The position numbers were made by a program, and so were the translations under genes. Under the pieces are notes generated by a model. That model did no database searches, was not told the origin of the DNA, and saw only the letters and a list, made by a program, of their open reading frames with translations. A stretch of 64,000 nucleotides of DNA from Candidatus Gastranaerophilales bacterium. GTDB lineage: Bacteria; Cyanobacteriota; Vampirovibrionia; Gastranaerophilales; Gastranaerophilaceae. Positions 47,549 through 56,777 of the stretch are shown here, piece after piece; the first letter of the stretch is position 1; each line of letters begins with the position of its first letter. The stretch lies in contig CALVCA010000005.1 of assembly GCA_944325895.1 (NCBI GenBank), positions 53,015 to 117,014 on the forward strand, read 5' to 3'.

Positions 47549-48698
47549 CTTCCGTATTCCTTATTTTTTTAATCCTTTTCTTTGAAATGTTCAAAAGTAT
47601 TCCGACCATCCATAAAGATACTATCAATGATGAGCCGCCGTAACTTATAAACGGCAATGGCACACCTGTTGTCGGTAAAAATGAGCTTGCGACGCTCATG
47701 TTTAAAAATGCCTGAAATCCTATTGAAAAGGTTAAACCTACCGCCAAAAGCTTTCCGTACATGTCAGGACACCTTCCCGCTATCAAAAATCCTCGCTGTA
47801 CAAATGTGAAAAATAATCCTATTACCATTAGACATCCGACAAATCCCATTTCTTCCGCTATTACGGCAAAAATAAAATCCGTGTGGCATTCCGGCAGATA
47901 GTAAAGTTTTTGGATTGAACCCCCGTAGCCTACTCCGCTAAAACCCCCTGATGCAAACGCTATTAAGGATTGTATAATATTATATCCAGCTCCTTGAGGG
48001 TCTGTTTCCGGATGCCGCCATATCCTGAGCCTTTGTAATTGATACGGTTTAATAATTGTTGTTGCAGCTATCACAATTGACGTTATGCCTGCTGTGACTG
48101 CCGTTATAAATAATTTCATAGACCCGCCGGCACTTAAAAACATTACAACCGATGTCGCTAATAACAGTATTACCATACTTAAGTTAGGCTGGACAAAAAT
48201 AAATCCCAGCATTACTATTATCGGTATAAATGCAAATACCCACTTGCCCTGATCAAATAAATCCGCATCGTTTTTAAACGCCGATGCCAAAAGCATAACA
48301 ACTGCGGGTTTCGCAAATTCCGACGGCTGAAGCTGAAATCCCGCTATGTTTATCCATCTTTTTGCCCCGTTAACCGTTACTCCTAACGGCGTATAATCAA
48401 CCAGTATCAGTGAAATTATTATGATTATCATAAATATTGTGTTCCACTGTGCAAGCTTTTTGTAGTCATAGTTTGAGAAAAATTTCAGCCCGATAAAACC
48501 TACAATAAATGCCAAAATCTGTTTTATTAAAAATTGTGCCGGATTTCCGCCTTCGTCCAAACACTTGGGGGCTGTTGCCGAAAATATTGCCATAAATCCG
48601 ATTATTACCAAAAATGTTACCGTTACAAGCAGAGTTTTATCCGGCGATGATATTATTAAACTTTGAAAAGGTTGTCTTTTATATTTTTTCTCTGACAT
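47541..48698 (-). CDS. ftsW: FtsW/RodA-type peptidoglycan polymerase
   Basis: 385 residues from MSEKKYKRQPF (48698); upstream ATGs at 48713 and 48728 are possible and the ribosome box AGAGGGG fits the former poorly. About ten membrane helices. Family marks: GAKRWINIAGFQLQPSEFAKPAVVML, DPQGAGYNIIQSLIAFASGG, HTDFIFAVIAEEMGFVG and a final TGVPLPFISYGGSSL. It polymerises lipid II with its class B PBP partner at the division site. Overlap of 20 bases with murD and of eight with murG argues for one operon. FtsW rather than RodA is inferred from the cluster. Confidence 0.93.
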   Translation of the reverse strand: MSEKKYKRQPFQSLIISSPDKTLLVTVTFLVIIGFMAIFSATAPKCLDEGGNPAQFLIKQILAFIVGFIGLKFFSNYDYKKLAQWNTIFMIIIIISLILVDYTPLGVTVNGAKRWINIAGFQLQPSEFAKPAVVMLLASAFKNDADLFDQGKWVFAFIPIIVMLGFIFVQPNLSMVILLLATSVVMFLSAGGSMKLFITAVTAGITSIVIAATTIIKPYQLQRLRIWRHPETDPQGAGYNIIQSLIAFASGGFSGVGYGGSIQKLYYLPECHTDFIFAVIAEEMGFVGCLMVIGLFFTFVQRGFLIAGRCPDMYGKLLAVGLTFSIGFQAFLNMSVASSFLPTTGVPLPFISYGGSSLIVSLWMVGILLNISKKRIKKIRNTEGG

Positions 48699-49980
48699 AA
48701 CGTTTAAAAACATCCCCTCTTTCTTCATAACTCTTGAACATATCAAAACTTGCACACGCTGGTGACAGTAATACCACGTCAGGATTTATTTCTATTGCCC
48801 TGTCAACGGCACTTTCAAGCGTTTTTTCCCTTATAATATTATCAAATCCGCTGTTTTGTAAGTTTTTTTCAAACCTGTCTGCGGCTTCTCCTATTAATAT
48901 TACTGTTTTGATGTGTTTTTTGACTTCATCGCAAAACTCTTTCAAGCTTGTATTTTTGTCCCTGCCGCCTGCTATCAGCACAACATCTTTGTCGTTAAAT
49001 GATTTTATCGCTACAATTGCCGCTTCGGGATTTGTTGCTTTTGAATCATTATAAAATTCCGTTTTGCCTTTTTTACCTGTAAATTCCAGTCTGTGTGCTG
49101 GTGATTTAAATTCTTTTATTGCATTTTTGATTGTGTCGTTATCAATTCCTGCAAGTTTTGAACATATTATGGCACATTCAACGTTCTGCATATTGTGTTC
49201 GCCAACCAAAGGACAATCCGATACAGGCATTACAAATTCAACAACCCCGTTTCTTTCGTATATAAATTCACCGTTTTGGGTGTAACAGCAATTTCCGGTG
49301 TGTCTTTTGCCAAAATAAAATACCTCGCCGTCCGCTTGAAAATCTTTTAATCTTTCGTCACACGCATTCAAAACCGCAAATTTCGGTGCCTGAGGTGCTT
49401 TGAAAATTTTGGCTTTAGCCGCAAAATAGTTTTCAATCCCCTGATGCCAATCAATATGGTCGGGTGTAAAATTAGTCCAAACGGAAATGTAAGGTGTCAA
49501 AGTCGGACTCATTGCGATTTGATAAGAACTCATTTCGCAAACGTAATAATCAAGATTGTCATCTGCATAGTCGCAAGGCGGCTGACCTATATTTCCGCAG
49601 GCTTTTGCTTTGAATTTTTTTTCGAAAATATGTGCTGTCAATGCCGTTGTCGTTGTCTTTCCGTTCGTGCCGGTTATTGCAATAAAAGGTGTGTCGCTCA
49701 TCCTGTATGCCAGTTCAATCTCTGATATTACGGGGATATTTTTTAATCTCAAAAGTTCAATTATAATGCTGTAAGGCGGAATACCGGGACTTGTTACCGC
49801 AAATTCCGAACCCTCAACAAATTTCAGCGAATGCCCGCCTGTTTCTACGTGTATTCCGTCAAGGTTCTCTGCCTCAACTGATTTGCTTTCCGTTAAATAA
49901 ACATCATAACCGTGATGTTTTAAAAACTTCGCCGCTGCTATTCCGCTTTTTGATAATCCCAATACCAGTACTTTTGTCAT
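48679..49980 (-). CDS. murD: UDP-N-acetylmuramoylalanine D-glutamate ligase
   Basis: 433 residues from MTKVLVLGLSKSGIAAAKFL (49980), with an AAGAGGA box; the start overlaps the mraY stop as ATGA, so the longer frame to 50085 is rejected. Mur ligase order: N-terminal Rossmann, ATP loop ITGTNGKTTTTALTAHIF (about 110-127), NFTPDHIDWH, then EFTGKKGKTEFYNDSKATNP (C-terminal ligand-binding loop with the carbamylated Lys partner region) and VVLIAGGRDKN. It adds D-Glu to UDP-MurNAc-Ala in the cytoplasm. Confidence 0.96.
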   Translation of the reverse strand: MTKVLVLGLSKSGIAAAKFLKHHGYDVYLTESKSVEAENLDGIHVETGGHSLKFVEGSEFAVTSPGIPPYSIIIELLRLKNIPVISEIELAYRMSDTPFIAITGTNGKTTTTALTAHIFEKKFKAKACGNIGQPPCDYADDNLDYYVCEMSSYQIAMSPTLTPYISVWTNFTPDHIDWHQGIENYFAAKAKIFKAPQAPKFAVLNACDERLKDFQADGEVFYFGKRHTGNCCYTQNGEFIYERNGVVEFVMPVSDCPLVGEHNMQNVECAIICSKLAGIDNDTIKNAIKEFKSPAHRLEFTGKKGKTEFYNDSKATNPEAAIVAIKSFNDKDVVLIAGGRDKNTSLKEFCDEVKKHIKTVILIGEAADRFEKNLQNSGFDNIIREKTLESAVDRAIEINPDVVLLSPACASFDMFKSYEERGDVFKRYVREKI

Positions 49981-50957
49981 AAAATTCCTCTTGAAAATAT
50001 TAAAAATAATATCACGGCTATTGCCGAAAAGATTAAAGAAGTTATCGCAAACACAGTAACAATCTTTTTTTCGCTCCAGCCGCATAATTCAAAATGATGG
50101 TGCACGGGTGCCATTTTAAATACCCGTTTTTTGGTTAGTTTGTAGCTTGTAACCTGAATTATTACCGATAAAGTTTCCGCAACGAAAATTGCCGCAATAA
50201 ATATCAATAAAAATTCAAATTTTCCCATAACGGCAAGTGTTCCGAGCAGTCCGCCTATTGCAAGAGAACCCGTATCGCCCATAAATACCTGTGCTTTCGG
50301 TTTATTGTATTTTAAAAATCCTGCCAAAGCTCCGGCTGCAGCCGCAGAAATTATTGCAGCTTCGTGACATCCGCTCAATAAACCTATTACGGCACAGGCA
50401 ATAAATGAAAATACTCCGGTTGATGCCGCCAAACCGTCCAATCCGTCTGTTAAATTATATGCATTCGATGCTCCGGTTATTATAAATACCGATAACAGCG
50501 GGTAAAACCAGCCTAAATTAAATTCCAATGACCCTATTGCAAAATATGTCCCGAAAGGCTTTACCATTATAACGTAAATCGTAGGCAGCAGGGCTATTGC
50601 AACCTGACGCAAAAATTTCCCCTTCGGTGTTAATCCGTCGTTGCCTTTGCCTTTTATCTTGATATAATCATCCTGAAATCCCGCAAATGTGTAAAAAATT
50701 AGCGTCATTATGATTATAAAAGCGTCTGTTGTAAGCCTTTGTGCCAGCATTAAAGTTATAACAGATGCCGCAATCAGTGCCAAAATTATAAAAACTCCGC
50801 CCGTTGTCGGTGTTCCCTGCTTTTTAGCGTGAGTTTCCGGGGCTAAATCTTTTACGTACTGCCCTATCATTTTCTTCTTTAAAAATTCTATGTACGGTAC
50901 CCCGAACAACAGGCATAATATCAGACCCAGCAAAAACGATACCGCTATCATTATCAT
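49977..50957 (-). CDS. mraY: Phospho-N-acetylmuramoyl-pentapeptide transferase
   Basis: 326 residues, ten membrane helices. Motifs: AKKQGTPTTGGVFIILAL (about 44-61), YTFAGFQDDYIKIKGKGNDG with the DD catalytic pair, SNAYNLTDGLDGLAAS, FMGDTGSLAIGGLLG and the HHHFELCGW loop near 290. It transfers phospho-MurNAc-pentapeptide to undecaprenyl phosphate to make lipid I. Its ATG overlaps the murF stop by four bases (ATGA) and its stop overlaps murD, so it is the second gene of the operon. Confidence 0.97.
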   Translation of the reverse strand: MIMIAVSFLLGLILCLLFGVPYIEFLKKKMIGQYVKDLAPETHAKKQGTPTTGGVFIILALIAASVITLMLAQRLTTDAFIIIMTLIFYTFAGFQDDYIKIKGKGNDGLTPKGKFLRQVAIALLPTIYVIMVKPFGTYFAIGSLEFNLGWFYPLLSVFIITGASNAYNLTDGLDGLAASTGVFSFIACAVIGLLSGCHEAAIISAAAAGALAGFLKYNKPKAQVFMGDTGSLAIGGLLGTLAVMGKFEFLLIFIAAIFVAETLSVIIQVTSYKLTKKRVFKMAPVHHHFELCGWSEKKIVTVFAITSLIFSAIAVILFLIFSRGIL

Positions 50958-52258
50958 AATATTCCCCTTTTCAAATTTTCAACTATTTCTTCAAATTTCA
51001 TCGAACGTGATGCCTTTAAAAATATTGTATTACCCAAATTTGAATTAGCAAGAATGTAACAAGATACATCATCCGTATTGCTAAAATATTTTACAAAACA
51101 TCCTGCTTTTTCAAGTTCCGTGCCGATTTCACGTGCCAAACTCCCGACAAGTAAAAATTTAACATTTTTAAATCCGCTTAAATATCTGCCGACTTCACGG
51201 TGGTATTCAGTACTTTTTTCACCGAGTTCTCCCATATCTCCCAGTATTACAACAGGATTGTCATAAAGTCCGGCAAATGTTTTTACGGCGGCTTTTACAG
51301 ACTCCGGGTTTGCGTTGTAGCTGTCGTTTATTACCTTGAAATTTCCTATATCCTCGGCTTCCCAACGCTTTTCAATGGGTTTGTATTTTTTCAGCCCCGA
51401 TTTGATTAATTCATACGGTATGCCGAGTTTAAAGCCTGTTTCTATTGCAGCAAGCGAATTTGTAACATTGTAATCGCCCGCTACGCTCAATTCATATTCT
51501 CTGTTTTTGTAAATAAATCTCGTATAATCAAAAGTTTGTTCTAAAATTTCGGCATCAGATAGTGAATAATATATTTTTTCACCGTTGAAATTTACGTGTT
51601 TTTTGATAATATCCTGATTTAAAGCGATAAAAACTCCTTTGAGAAATGATGTTATTTCGCATTTTGCTTTTGCAATATTATCTTCACTGCCGAGCCGTCC
51701 TATATGTGCTGTTCCCGAGTTGGTTATAACTGCTATATCGGGTTTGCAGTATTTTGAGATTAATTCAATCTCGCCAAATCCACGCATACCGGCTTCTATT
51801 ATCAAAACTTCCGTGTAGTCGTTCATTGAAAAAACAGTCTGACAAAATCCGATTTCATTATTATGGTTGGAAAATGTTTTGACTGTACGGTATTTTTCGC
51901 TTGCAACAGAATAAATCATCTCTTTTACGGTTGTTTTTCCGCTGCTGCCTGTTATCATTATTGTTTTAGGGTTAATTTTATCCCTCAAATATCCCGCAAG
52001 ATTAAGGTAAGTTTTTAAGGTGTCGTCTGTTTTAAAAATACATTTTGCATTTTCAAAAATTTTGCCGCTTGTCGTAAAATAACCTGCCGCCCCTTTTTTT
52101 AATGCGTCTTGAATAAAATTTTCTCCGTCAAAGTTTGCACCTTTTAAAGGCAGATATATGTCCCCGGGCTTTATTGTCCTTGTGTCGGTCGAAATATTGT
52201 ACTCCCCGTCCGTAACCTTTAGTGCTTCTGCGAACTTTGCTATCTCAACTTCTCTCAT
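50954..52258 (-). CDS. murF: MurF, UDP-MurNAc-tripeptide D-Ala-D-Ala ligase
   Basis: 434 residues. N-terminal substrate domain with STDTRTIKPGDIYLPLKGANFDG, ATP loop MITGSSGKTTVKEMIYSV (about 96-113), HNNEIGFCQTVF, VITNSGTAHIGRLGS, KVINDSYNANPESVKAAV, and AVVILGDMGELGEKS-like VVILGDMGELGEKSTEYHRE. It adds D-Ala-D-Ala to complete the pentapeptide. It starts the cluster. murE, murC, murB and ddl are not adjacent, so the dcw cluster is broken up in this genome. Confidence 0.96.
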   Translation of the reverse strand: MREVEIAKFAEALKVTDGEYNISTDTRTIKPGDIYLPLKGANFDGENFIQDALKKGAAGYFTTSGKIFENAKCIFKTDDTLKTYLNLAGYLRDKINPKTIMITGSSGKTTVKEMIYSVASEKYRTVKTFSNHNNEIGFCQTVFSMNDYTEVLIIEAGMRGFGEIELISKYCKPDIAVITNSGTAHIGRLGSEDNIAKAKCEITSFLKGVFIALNQDIIKKHVNFNGEKIYYSLSDAEILEQTFDYTRFIYKNREYELSVAGDYNVTNSLAAIETGFKLGIPYELIKSGLKKYKPIEKRWEAEDIGNFKVINDSYNANPESVKAAVKTFAGLYDNPVVILGDMGELGEKSTEYHREVGRYLSGFKNVKFLLVGSLAREIGTELEKAGCFVKYFSNTDDVSCYILANSNLGNTIFLKASRSMKFEEIVENLKRGIL

Positions 52259-52319
52259 ACATATAATTTTACTTCAAAAAAATTTCAAATATCACAAAGT
52301 TAACAAATATTAAAACTAC

Positions 52320-52348
52320 TTGACAAGCATTTTTCAGTATCGGATAAT
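52320..52348 (+). promoter_or_regulatory. Promoter of rplU-rpmA
   Basis: TTGACA (52320-52325), 17-base spacer, GATAAT (52343-52348). Near consensus. The transcript would begin about 52355. Confidence 0.75.
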
Positions 52349-52354
52349 ATTTTT

Positions 52355-52412
52355 ACGGTCACTCGTTCAGTAAATCCCTTTAAAGGGTACGAAACCAGAA
52401 AGGAAATGAAAA
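52355..52412 (+). promoter_or_regulatory. rplU leader with palindrome
   Basis: Contains the perfect palindrome CCCTTTAAAGGG (52377-52388) flanked by GGTCACTCG and CGAAACC, which could form an outer stem. L21 leaders that bind L21 are known in Firmicutes; relation to this one is untested. Confidence 0.35.
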
Positions 52413-52775
52413 ATGTACGCAATAGTAGAAACAGGCGGAAAACAGTATCAAGTTGAAGAAGGACGTTATGTGGAAGTCGAATTGCTTGATGCAGAAAAAG
52501 ATTCAAAAGTAGTTTTTGACAAAGTAGTTATGATAGTAAACGGTAAAAAATCCAAAGTAGGTCAGCCGTACGTTGCCGGTGCATCTGCTGAAGGTACCGT
52601 TTTAGCTCACGATAAAGCTAAAAAAATTATTGTATTTAAACAAAGACCTAAAAAAGGCTACAGAAAAAAACAAGGTCACAGACAATGCTTTACAAGAGTA
52701 ATGATTAACAAAATCAGAACTTCCGCACAAAAGAAAGCTTCTTCGGAAGTCGCTGAAGAAACAAAAGGAGAATAA
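52413..52775 (+). CDS. rplU: 50S ribosomal protein L21
   Basis: 120 residues. Opens [19 protein letters not shown], with [22 protein letters not shown], then [21 protein letters not shown] and a final TRVMINKI. A charged C-terminal tail of about 17 residues ([12 protein letters not shown]) is extra relative to the 103-residue E. coli protein. It binds 23S rRNA. RBS GAAAGGAAA before the ATG. Four bases upstream of rpmA. Confidence 0.97.
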   Translation: MYAIVETGGKQYQVEEGRYVEVELLDAEKDSKVVFDKVVMIVNGKKSKVGQPYVAGASAEGTVLAHDKAKKIIVFKQRPKKGYRKKQGHRQCFTRVMINKIRTSAQKKASSEVAEETKGE

Positions 52776-52778
52776 AAA

Positions 52779-53027
52779 ATGGCACATAAAAAAGGTATGG
52801 GTTCAACCCGAAACGGACGTGATTCCGAAGCCAAGCGTTTGGGTGTGAAAAAATTCGGCGGCGAAACCGTTAAAGCCGGAAACATCCTTGTTCGCCAAAG
52901 AGGAACTAAAATTCACCCCGGAAATAACGTTGGTATCGGTTCTGATGACACTCTGTTTGCTTTAATTGACGGTCAGGTTAAATTTGAAGCTCACAGACGT
53001 GACAGAAAACAAGTCAGCGTTTATTAA
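52779..53027 (+). CDS. rpmA: 50S ribosomal protein L27
   Basis: 82 residues. [20 protein letters not shown] at the N-terminus, then [40 protein letters not shown]. The N-terminus reaches the peptidyl-transferase centre. It starts directly at MAHKKG, without the Firmicutes-type cleavable leader. AAAAGGAG box before the ATG. Confidence 0.97.
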   Translation: MAHKKGMGSTRNGRDSEAKRLGVKKFGGETVKAGNILVRQRGTKIHPGNNVGIGSDDTLFALIDGQVKFEAHRRDRKQVSVY

Positions 53028-53047
53028 AAATATATTGAATTATATTG

Positions 53048-53077
53048 AAAAAAAGGACTGATATCAGTCCTTTTTTT
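53048..53077 (+). terminator. Terminator of rplU-rpmA
   Basis: Perfect palindromic stem GGACTGAT/ATCAGTCC (53055-53070) extended by A7/T7 pairing, with a T run; probably works both ways, also for the thymidylate-kinase operon on the minus strand. Confidence 0.9.
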
Positions 53078-53101
53078 GTTGCTGTCAGTAAACTGGCGGT
53101 G

Positions 53102-53773
53102 CTAGTCTAAAGTTCCGGTATTTAGGATTTTAAACACTTCGTTATTCATTATTTTATGGATTTCGGGAATTGATTTAGTGCCGTCAATACTTATAAAACC
53201 GTATTCTTTTTTCATTTTTTCGTACTGTTCAAGGCATTTGTTTTGGTATATTTCGAAGCTGTTGTAAAAATCTGTAGAAAATCCGACATCTCTGCCGCTT
53301 TCATAGAAATCCAAACCAGTTGTGCCGATAATTCTTTTTAACAGTACATCGACCGGCATGTCGAGGTAAAAAACCAAATCCGGTTCGGGAGCGTATTCGT
53401 ATAGATTTTTAACCCAATTTATATTTTGTCCTCTGACAACGTCACGGGCAAGGGCAGTATAGTAGTATCTGTCTAAAAGCACTACAAATCCTGATTTTAG
53501 AGCCGGAATAATTTGGTTTTCCAATCTGTCGGCAAAATCTGCGGCATATAAAAGGCTGTAGGTAGTGGCATTCAGTAAATTTCGTTCTTTTGCATCGTCA
53601 ATAACATCTGCAATAAGCCTTGAGGTTTTCCACTCAGAAACCATTACCCCGTAGGATTTATCCTGAAGCGATTTTTTTAAAAGTTCAAGCTGGGTTGATT
53701 TGCCCGAGCCGTCCGTTCCTTCTATTACTATAAGCAATCCTTCGTAACCGTGTTTTGTTTTGTAACCCGTCAT
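53102..53773 (-). CDS. Thymidylate kinase-like protein, second copy
   Basis: 223 residues. P-loop VIEGTDGSGKSTQLELLKK (about 16-34) and LLDRYYYTALARDVVRGQN (the DRYxxSxxAYQ region of thymidylate kinases) are present, with FYLDMPVDVLLKRI. Compared with E. coli Tmk, the DRYY-T-LARD segment differs from the common DRYxDSSxAYQ. About one third identical to the neighbouring copy. It overlaps that gene by four bases (ATGA), so they are translated together. One may be true dTMP kinase and the other have a changed substrate. Confidence 0.8.
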   Translation of the reverse strand: MTGYKTKHGYEGLLIVIEGTDGSGKSTQLELLKKSLQDKSYGVMVSEWKTSRLIADVIDDAKERNLLNATTYSLLYAADFADRLENQIIPALKSGFVVLLDRYYYTALARDVVRGQNINWVKNLYEYAPEPDLVFYLDMPVDVLLKRIIGTTGLDFYESGRDVGFSTDFYNSFEIYQNKCLEQYEKMKKEYGFISIDGTKSIPEIHKIMNNEVFKILNTGTLD

Positions 53774-54444
53774 ATTGCAACTCCTTTTGATACAAGAATT
53801 TTTTGGAGCATTTCTCTTATTTGAACCTGTTTTTTATGAATGCTTTCATTTGCATCCAATTTTACGATATCGTATTCAGAGAGCATTTTTTTGTACTCAT
53901 CGATTACCCGTGATTGGAAAAGCAGATAGCTTTCAAACGGGTCATTGCTTAATTTTAAATCCATACCGGCTTCATAGAATTTAGGAGTTCTGTTGAAGCA
54001 AATTCTTTCCATTGAAGTTTTCGGGTCAATATCAAAATAGACGGTCAAATCCGGTCTGATAGCAAAGTCATAGACCTGTCTGACCCATTTTGGATCAACC
54101 CCTCTTGCCACATCTCTTGCAAAAGCCGTATACGCATATCTGTCGGCAAGCACAATAAAACCGGCTTTGAGTGCGGGTGCAATAACCTGTTTGAGTCTGT
54201 CTGCAAAATCCACTGCGTGCAAAAGGCTGAAAGTTCTCGGTGAAAGCATATTTTTTTTCTTGGCAAGTTTAGTTGTCTGAGAAATCAGGGGCGAAGAATT
54301 CCATTCTGTATAAATAACGTCTTTGCCGCCGGCTTTAAGCCAATCCCTGAGCAGTGCAAGCTGGGTTGACTTGCCCGAGCCGTCAATTCCTTCTACGCAG
54401 ACGAGTGTCCCTTCATAATTATGTTTTTCGGTTAATCTTGCCAA
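53770..54444 (-). CDS. Thymidylate kinase-like protein, first copy
   Basis: 224 residues. P-loop CVEGIDGSGKSTQLALLRDW, VLADRYAYTAFARDVARGVD, and YFDIDPKTSMERI (the base-binding region). Both copies share the odd 'DRYxYTAxARDVxRG' form in place of the textbook motif, so the pair forms its own subgroup. Thymidylate kinase makes dTDP from dTMP. It overlaps the 3' end of the HD-domain gene by 13 bases and the second copy by four. Either copy alone or a heterodimer could be the active kinase. Confidence 0.8.
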   Translation of the reverse strand: MARLTEKHNYEGTLVCVEGIDGSGKSTQLALLRDWLKAGGKDVIYTEWNSSPLISQTTKLAKKKNMLSPRTFSLLHAVDFADRLKQVIAPALKAGFIVLADRYAYTAFARDVARGVDPKWVRQVYDFAIRPDLTVYFDIDPKTSMERICFNRTPKFYEAGMDLKLSNDPFESYLLFQSRVIDEYKKMLSEYDIVKLDANESIHKKQVQIREMLQKILVSKGVAI

Positions 54445-55283
54445 TTCAGTCCTCTTTCTATCATTGCAACGTTAATTCTGCCGAATTTCGCCGACAAATT
54501 ATCCATCAAATGTAAAAAGTACAATTCAGGTTCCAAATCTTTTTGATCCAAATCAATAATAGCCCCCCATTCTTCTCTGCCGTGGTGTGCCGCTATCATT
54601 TTGGCTATACGTTTAAAACCGTTCATCATACACAGTGAAAAACCGTATTGTGAATGGCTTATCCATTCGCTGCGGAAATTTTCCGCATAATCTATTATAC
54701 CTGTTTCCGTATCCACCGTATATTCAAATATCTTGCCTATGTCGTGTAAAATACAGGCTGCAAGCATTATATCTTTATTCAATTTTAAACTGAATAAATC
54801 CAAATTCTTTTCGGCAAAGTTTACGCATTCAATCGTATGAACCATAAGTCCTCCGATGTAATTATGGTGCATAACTTTTGCTGCCGGTGAAATTTTAATT
54901 TGTTCTTTGTGTTTTTCAAAATATTCGTTCAGAAAACTTTTAATTTTTTCATCGTTGATTTTTTCAATACAGCCTAAAAGCCTTTTGTAAGTGTCTTCCT
55001 GTTCTTCTTTATTCAAGCCGGTTTTAGCTTCTTTTATGAGTTCTAAAGAAGTTATCAGGCAGTTGTTAAATCTTTCGTTAAAGCTTGCCGTAACTATTCT
55101 GACCAAATTTCCTGTTCTGAAAAGCTTAACATCCAGCCTGTTCAAAGTTTCTTCCCACAAAACGCAATTGAGTATTGATTCGTTTGTTGTATCTTTTAAT
55201 TGTAATTTGCCCATTTTTGTTCCGGCTTTTGTATCTCCGGTTGAAAATGAAACAATTTCGTATATAACTTCTGTACTAAACAT
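54432..55283 (-). CDS. YhaM-like OB-fold + HD-domain phosphohydrolase/exoribonuclease
   Basis: 283 residues. An OB-fold nucleic-acid binding part (about 20-85; KAGTKMGKLQLKDTTNESIL) is followed by an HD domain (about 130-270): HHNYIGGLMVHTIECV (first His), ACILHDIGKIFEY (His-Asp metal pair), AAHHGREEWGA and LMDNLSAKFG. The architecture is that of Bacillus YhaM, a 3'-5' exoribonuclease acting on single-stranded RNA and DNA. Overlaps the thymidylate-kinase pair, so the three genes form one operon. A cyclic-nucleotide role is less likely because of the OB fold. Confidence 0.85.
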   Translation of the reverse strand: MFSTEVIYEIVSFSTGDTKAGTKMGKLQLKDTTNESILNCVLWEETLNRLDVKLFRTGNLVRIVTASFNERFNNCLITSLELIKEAKTGLNKEEQEDTYKRLLGCIEKINDEKIKSFLNEYFEKHKEQIKISPAAKVMHHNYIGGLMVHTIECVNFAEKNLDLFSLKLNKDIMLAACILHDIGKIFEYTVDTETGIIDYAENFRSEWISHSQYGFSLCMMNGFKRIAKMIAAHHGREEWGAIIDLDQKDLEPELYFLHLMDNLSAKFGRINVAMIERGLNWQD

Positions 55284-55356
55284 TTCCCACCTCTTTGGAA
55301 AATATTAGCATAAAAAATATTTTTTTCAAAGGTTAATTTGCGGAATTTATATTGAA

Positions 55357-55738
55357 GGGAATAAGATCGTTAGAGCTGTTGAGTGTTTACAGTCCCACTC
55401 AGAGAGCTTTAGCAGGGGTCATCCTGAGGGCTTCAGCCCGAAGGATCTCAAATAAAAGTTTGCTGAGATTCTTCGCTATCGCTCAGAATGACGGTGCTAC
55501 GCACGTAGACACATTGGGTTTTGCATAGCTGTCAACACGTCATCCTGAGGTGCTACGCACGTAGACACATTAGGGGTTGCATAACATTTTGTGGTAGTAA
55601 GATCCTGAAACAAGTTCAGGATGACAAAGGTAATAGTCAAACAAGTTCAGGATGACAGTGCTACGCACGTAGCCATACTGGGTTTTGGATTACCTTCCGC
55701 ACCTCAGAATGACGAATGGGAATAAGGCAATAAATTCG
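55357..55738. repeat. Composite intergenic repeat, copy 3
   Basis: Fills the gap 55284-55741. Modules seen: GGGAATAAG at the start, TCATCCTGAGGGCTTCAGCC with GAAGGATCTC, a copy reading GAGATTCTTCGCTATCGCTC, GTGCTACGCACGTAGACACA three times with variations, and inverted copies of the 31-bp unit found in copy 4 (CAAGTTCAGGATGACA at 55611 and 55643). It ends with GGGAATAAGGCAATAAATTC next to the GNAT stop. Confidence 0.85.
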
Positions 55739-55741
55739 TCC

Positions 55742-56722
55742 CTAATTTGTTAAAACATTATTTTCGCCGAACAAAAATACCTGAAACAGGTTTTCGGATT
55801 GTTTTACGGGTCTGTAAAAATCTTTTACAAAAACGCACTGGGTTTGAATGCAGTTAAGATTGCGTTTGTGCAGATATTCTTCAAATATATCCGCATTTTG
55901 AGCGTATTGTCTGTGTTTTATAAATGCCGTGAATTTCGATTTTCTTCTTTTAATTTCAGATAATCCGAAATTTATTATCTCGTCATAATCAAAGCTGTAG
56001 GCATTGTTGAGTGAAATATCAATAATAAAATTCCAGTTATCGATCGTAGTCAAGGAAAGATATGCAATAAGTCTGTCATTGTCATATAGTACATATCTGT
56101 TTTTGTAGCAGTTTGCAAACCCTTCAAAAAACGGTTCGATATATTCACCCGGAAGTCTTTCCATAGAAGGTTTATAAAGATTGTTTAATTCATTATTATA
56201 CAAAGCGGCGACGTCTTTGGCATCGGAATTTTGGCAGACTCTGAAAGGTGCTTTTTTATCGGTTTGAGGGGTGAAGTTATCCAGTTTCCATAAGTTTTCA
56301 TAAGAACACTGTCTGAAACCGCAGCCTTTTAAAAATAAATCGCAAAGTTCATCGTGGCTTTCGTCAACAAATACCGTAAACGATTGTGCTCCCTTTGCAC
56401 CATATTTTGCTATAATAAATTCTATCAGTTGTTTGCCGACTACGTAGTAATCTTTTTTAAACACCAGCCTTGTAATACTTATTTTATAAGGATTTCCAAG
56501 GGTCGGTGCAACCGTAATTATCCCTAAGATTTCATTATTTTCAAGTAAAATATAAGATTCAGGCTTGAATTTCCATGCCAAAGGCAAAACGTTATTCAAA
56601 ATCCCTGCAGGTTCTTCTATCAACGCTTTTAAAAATTTATCGTTTTCGTCAGACCCGAGATATGAAATCATTTTTTTTATTTTAGGATAATCAAAGCAGA
56701 AAAGTTTTCTAATCCTCATCAT
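55742..56722 (-). CDS. GNAT-like N-acetyltransferase, two-domain
   Basis: 326 residues with ATG-ATG start (MMRIRKLF). An N-terminal GNAT fold (about 1-150) has YILLENNEILGIITVAPTLG and FTVFVDESHDELCDLFL; the region 170-300 again looks like GNAT (DAKDVAALYNNELNNLYK, ALYDNDRLIAYLSLTTI in the form VLYDNDRLIAYLSLT). The acetyl-CoA loop Q/RxxGxG/A is poor in both halves, so activity is uncertain. No signal peptide. Divergent from the two dehydrogenases at 56778 with only 55 bases between. Substrate unknown. Confidence 0.6.
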   Translation of the reverse strand: MMRIRKLFCFDYPKIKKMISYLGSDENDKFLKALIEEPAGILNNVLPLAWKFKPESYILLENNEILGIITVAPTLGNPYKISITRLVFKKDYYVVGKQLIEFIIAKYGAKGAQSFTVFVDESHDELCDLFLKGCGFRQCSYENLWKLDNFTPQTDKKAPFRVCQNSDAKDVAALYNNELNNLYKPSMERLPGEYIEPFFEGFANCYKNRYVLYDNDRLIAYLSLTTIDNWNFIIDISLNNAYSFDYDEIINFGLSEIKRRKSKFTAFIKHRQYAQNADIFEEYLHKRNLNCIQTQCVFVKDFYRPVKQSENLFQVFLFGENNVLTN

Positions 56723-56777
56723 ACAGATATTTTATAATAGCTTAATCATTTATGCAAGTTTGTGATAAAATTTTAAT

